DNA of 7,949 nucleotides, from NCBI GenBank assembly GCA_043748015.1, contig JAYTOA010000041.1, positions 1 to 7,949 of the forward strand, written 5' to 3'. This DNA comes from JAIBBG01 sp043748015 (GTDB lineage: Bacteria; Bacteroidota; Bacteroidia; Flavobacteriales_D; Sanyastnellaceae). The translations under genes were made by a program, and so were the position numbers. Positions 7,422-7,949 of this stretch are shown piece after piece (the stretch's first letter is position 1; each line of letters opens with the position of its first letter). The notes beneath the pieces are model-generated. The model worked only from the letters and a program-made list of their open reading frames with translations. It did not search any database and was not told where the DNA came from.

Positions 7422-7436
7422 CTGTTTTATTTTACT

Positions 7437-7949
7437 ATGAAAATCTTAATAGTCGAAGACGAACCCAAAGTGGCCTCCTATATCAGACTCGGTCTTGAAG
7501 AAAACGGCTACACAACCAATGTAGCTTATGATGGCGTACAGGGTAAGGAAATGTCAGATAATCATCCCTATGATTTATTAATCATTGATGTGAACTTGCC
7601 TCTTAAGAATGGCATTGAGCTATGCCGTGAGATCAGACAGAAAAATAAAAATGTTCCTGTATTGATGCTAACTGCGTTGGGAACTACCGAAGACAAGATC
7701 GCAGGATTCGAATCAGGCGCCGACGACTATCTTGTTAAGCCATTTGAATTTCGGGAATTGCTTGTGCGCCTAAAAGCGTTACTCAAGCGCGCAAATACGC
7801 AGGATAATCAGAGCAACATTCTGAAGGTGGCCAATCTGGAAGTGAATCTTGACAGTTATAAAGTGACGCGCGCGGGGAAAAAAATCGATCTTACAGGGAA
7901 GGAATTTGCACTTCTTGAGCTATTCATGAGAAACAAAGGACGCGTTTTG
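7437..7949 (+). CDS. OmpR/PhoB-family response regulator (3' end beyond window)
   Basis: This is a two-component response regulator; 171 codons are visible and the frame is open at the right edge. Residues 1-118 form the receiver domain: it starts MKILIVEDEP with acidic pocket E7/D8, has phospho-acceptor D51 in LLIIDVNLPLKNG, switch residues T79 (in LMLTA) and Y98, and K101 in the KPF motif. From about residue 128 a winged-helix Trans_reg_C domain begins (VANLEVNLDSYKV, then DLTGKEFALLELF), cut at RVL. Full family length is about 225-230, so roughly 55 residues, including most of the recognition helix region, are missing. All catalytic residues are intact. The family usually pairs with a membrane histidine kinase, often encoded just downstream and so outside this window. 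The start is the first ATG after an AT-rich leader, and the protein begins exactly at the usual family position. Confidence 0.95.
   Translation, partial: MKILIVEDEPKVASYIRLGLEENGYTTNVAYDGVQGKEMSDNHPYDLLIIDVNLPLKNGIELCREIRQKNKNVPVLMLTALGTTEDKIAGFESGADDYLVKPFEFRELLVRLKALLKRANTQDNQSNILKVANLEVNLDSYKVTRAGKKIDLTGKEFALLELFMRNKGRVL

Larger units (their letters stand above)
7104..7436. other. Intergenic region between two divergent genes
   Basis: This region separates the divergent starts of the adhesin (minus) and the response regulator (plus). It contains a TAnnTTTG-type element near the regulator, an imperfect palindrome at 7181-7195, a perfect 10-bp palindrome at 7285-7294, a small hairpin-like ACTC/GAGT pair at 7151-7161 and a weak 41-codon ORF at 7234-7359. 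I found no tRNA, no terminator with a U-tract and no convincing promoter for the adhesin. It is the natural place for shared regulation of both genes. Confidence 0.6.

Overview
The window looks like a piece of a Bacteroidota chromosome, probably from a free-living or environmental member. The evidence is the architecture of the one huge protein gene, its AT-rich start region without a Shine-Dalgarno motif, and a TAnnTTTG-type promoter element upstream of the neighbouring regulator. The genus cannot be read from the sequence.

Almost the whole window (positions 1-7064, minus strand) is one uninterrupted reading frame. I read it codon by codon from the start to the left edge and found no stop, giving at least 2,354 residues, and it continues past the left edge. 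It encodes a giant secreted, modular surface protein. In order it has a signal peptide, a glycine-rich domain, a jelly-roll-like beta-sandwich, an IPT/TIG domain, a PKD-like domain, eleven HYR (Ig-like) repeats, a Calx-beta domain, a concanavalin/LamG-like domain, a filamentous beta-strand region and the pre-C-terminal region typical of Type IX secretion (T9SS) cargo. The T9SS sorting domain itself would lie beyond the left edge. The likely role is adhesion or cell-surface structure; no catalytic domain was recognised.

An intergenic region of about 330 bp (7104-7436) separates this gene from a divergent plus-strand gene (7437 to the right edge). That gene encodes an OmpR/PhoB-family response regulator, cut off inside its DNA-binding domain. 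The spacer holds a good promoter -7 element for the regulator, two short palindromes and one weak 41-codon ORF. Divergence makes regulation of the adhesin by the response regulator possible, but nothing in the window proves it.

The most notable features are inside the HYR array. Two repeats are near-identical at DNA level (247 bp, 5 differences, 765 bp apart). The repeats fall into three length classes (95, 80 and 85 residues) in a mixed order. The last three lose cysteines in a pattern that suggests how the disulfides pair. I do not see a clearly new biological system: this is an accessory surface-adhesin locus.
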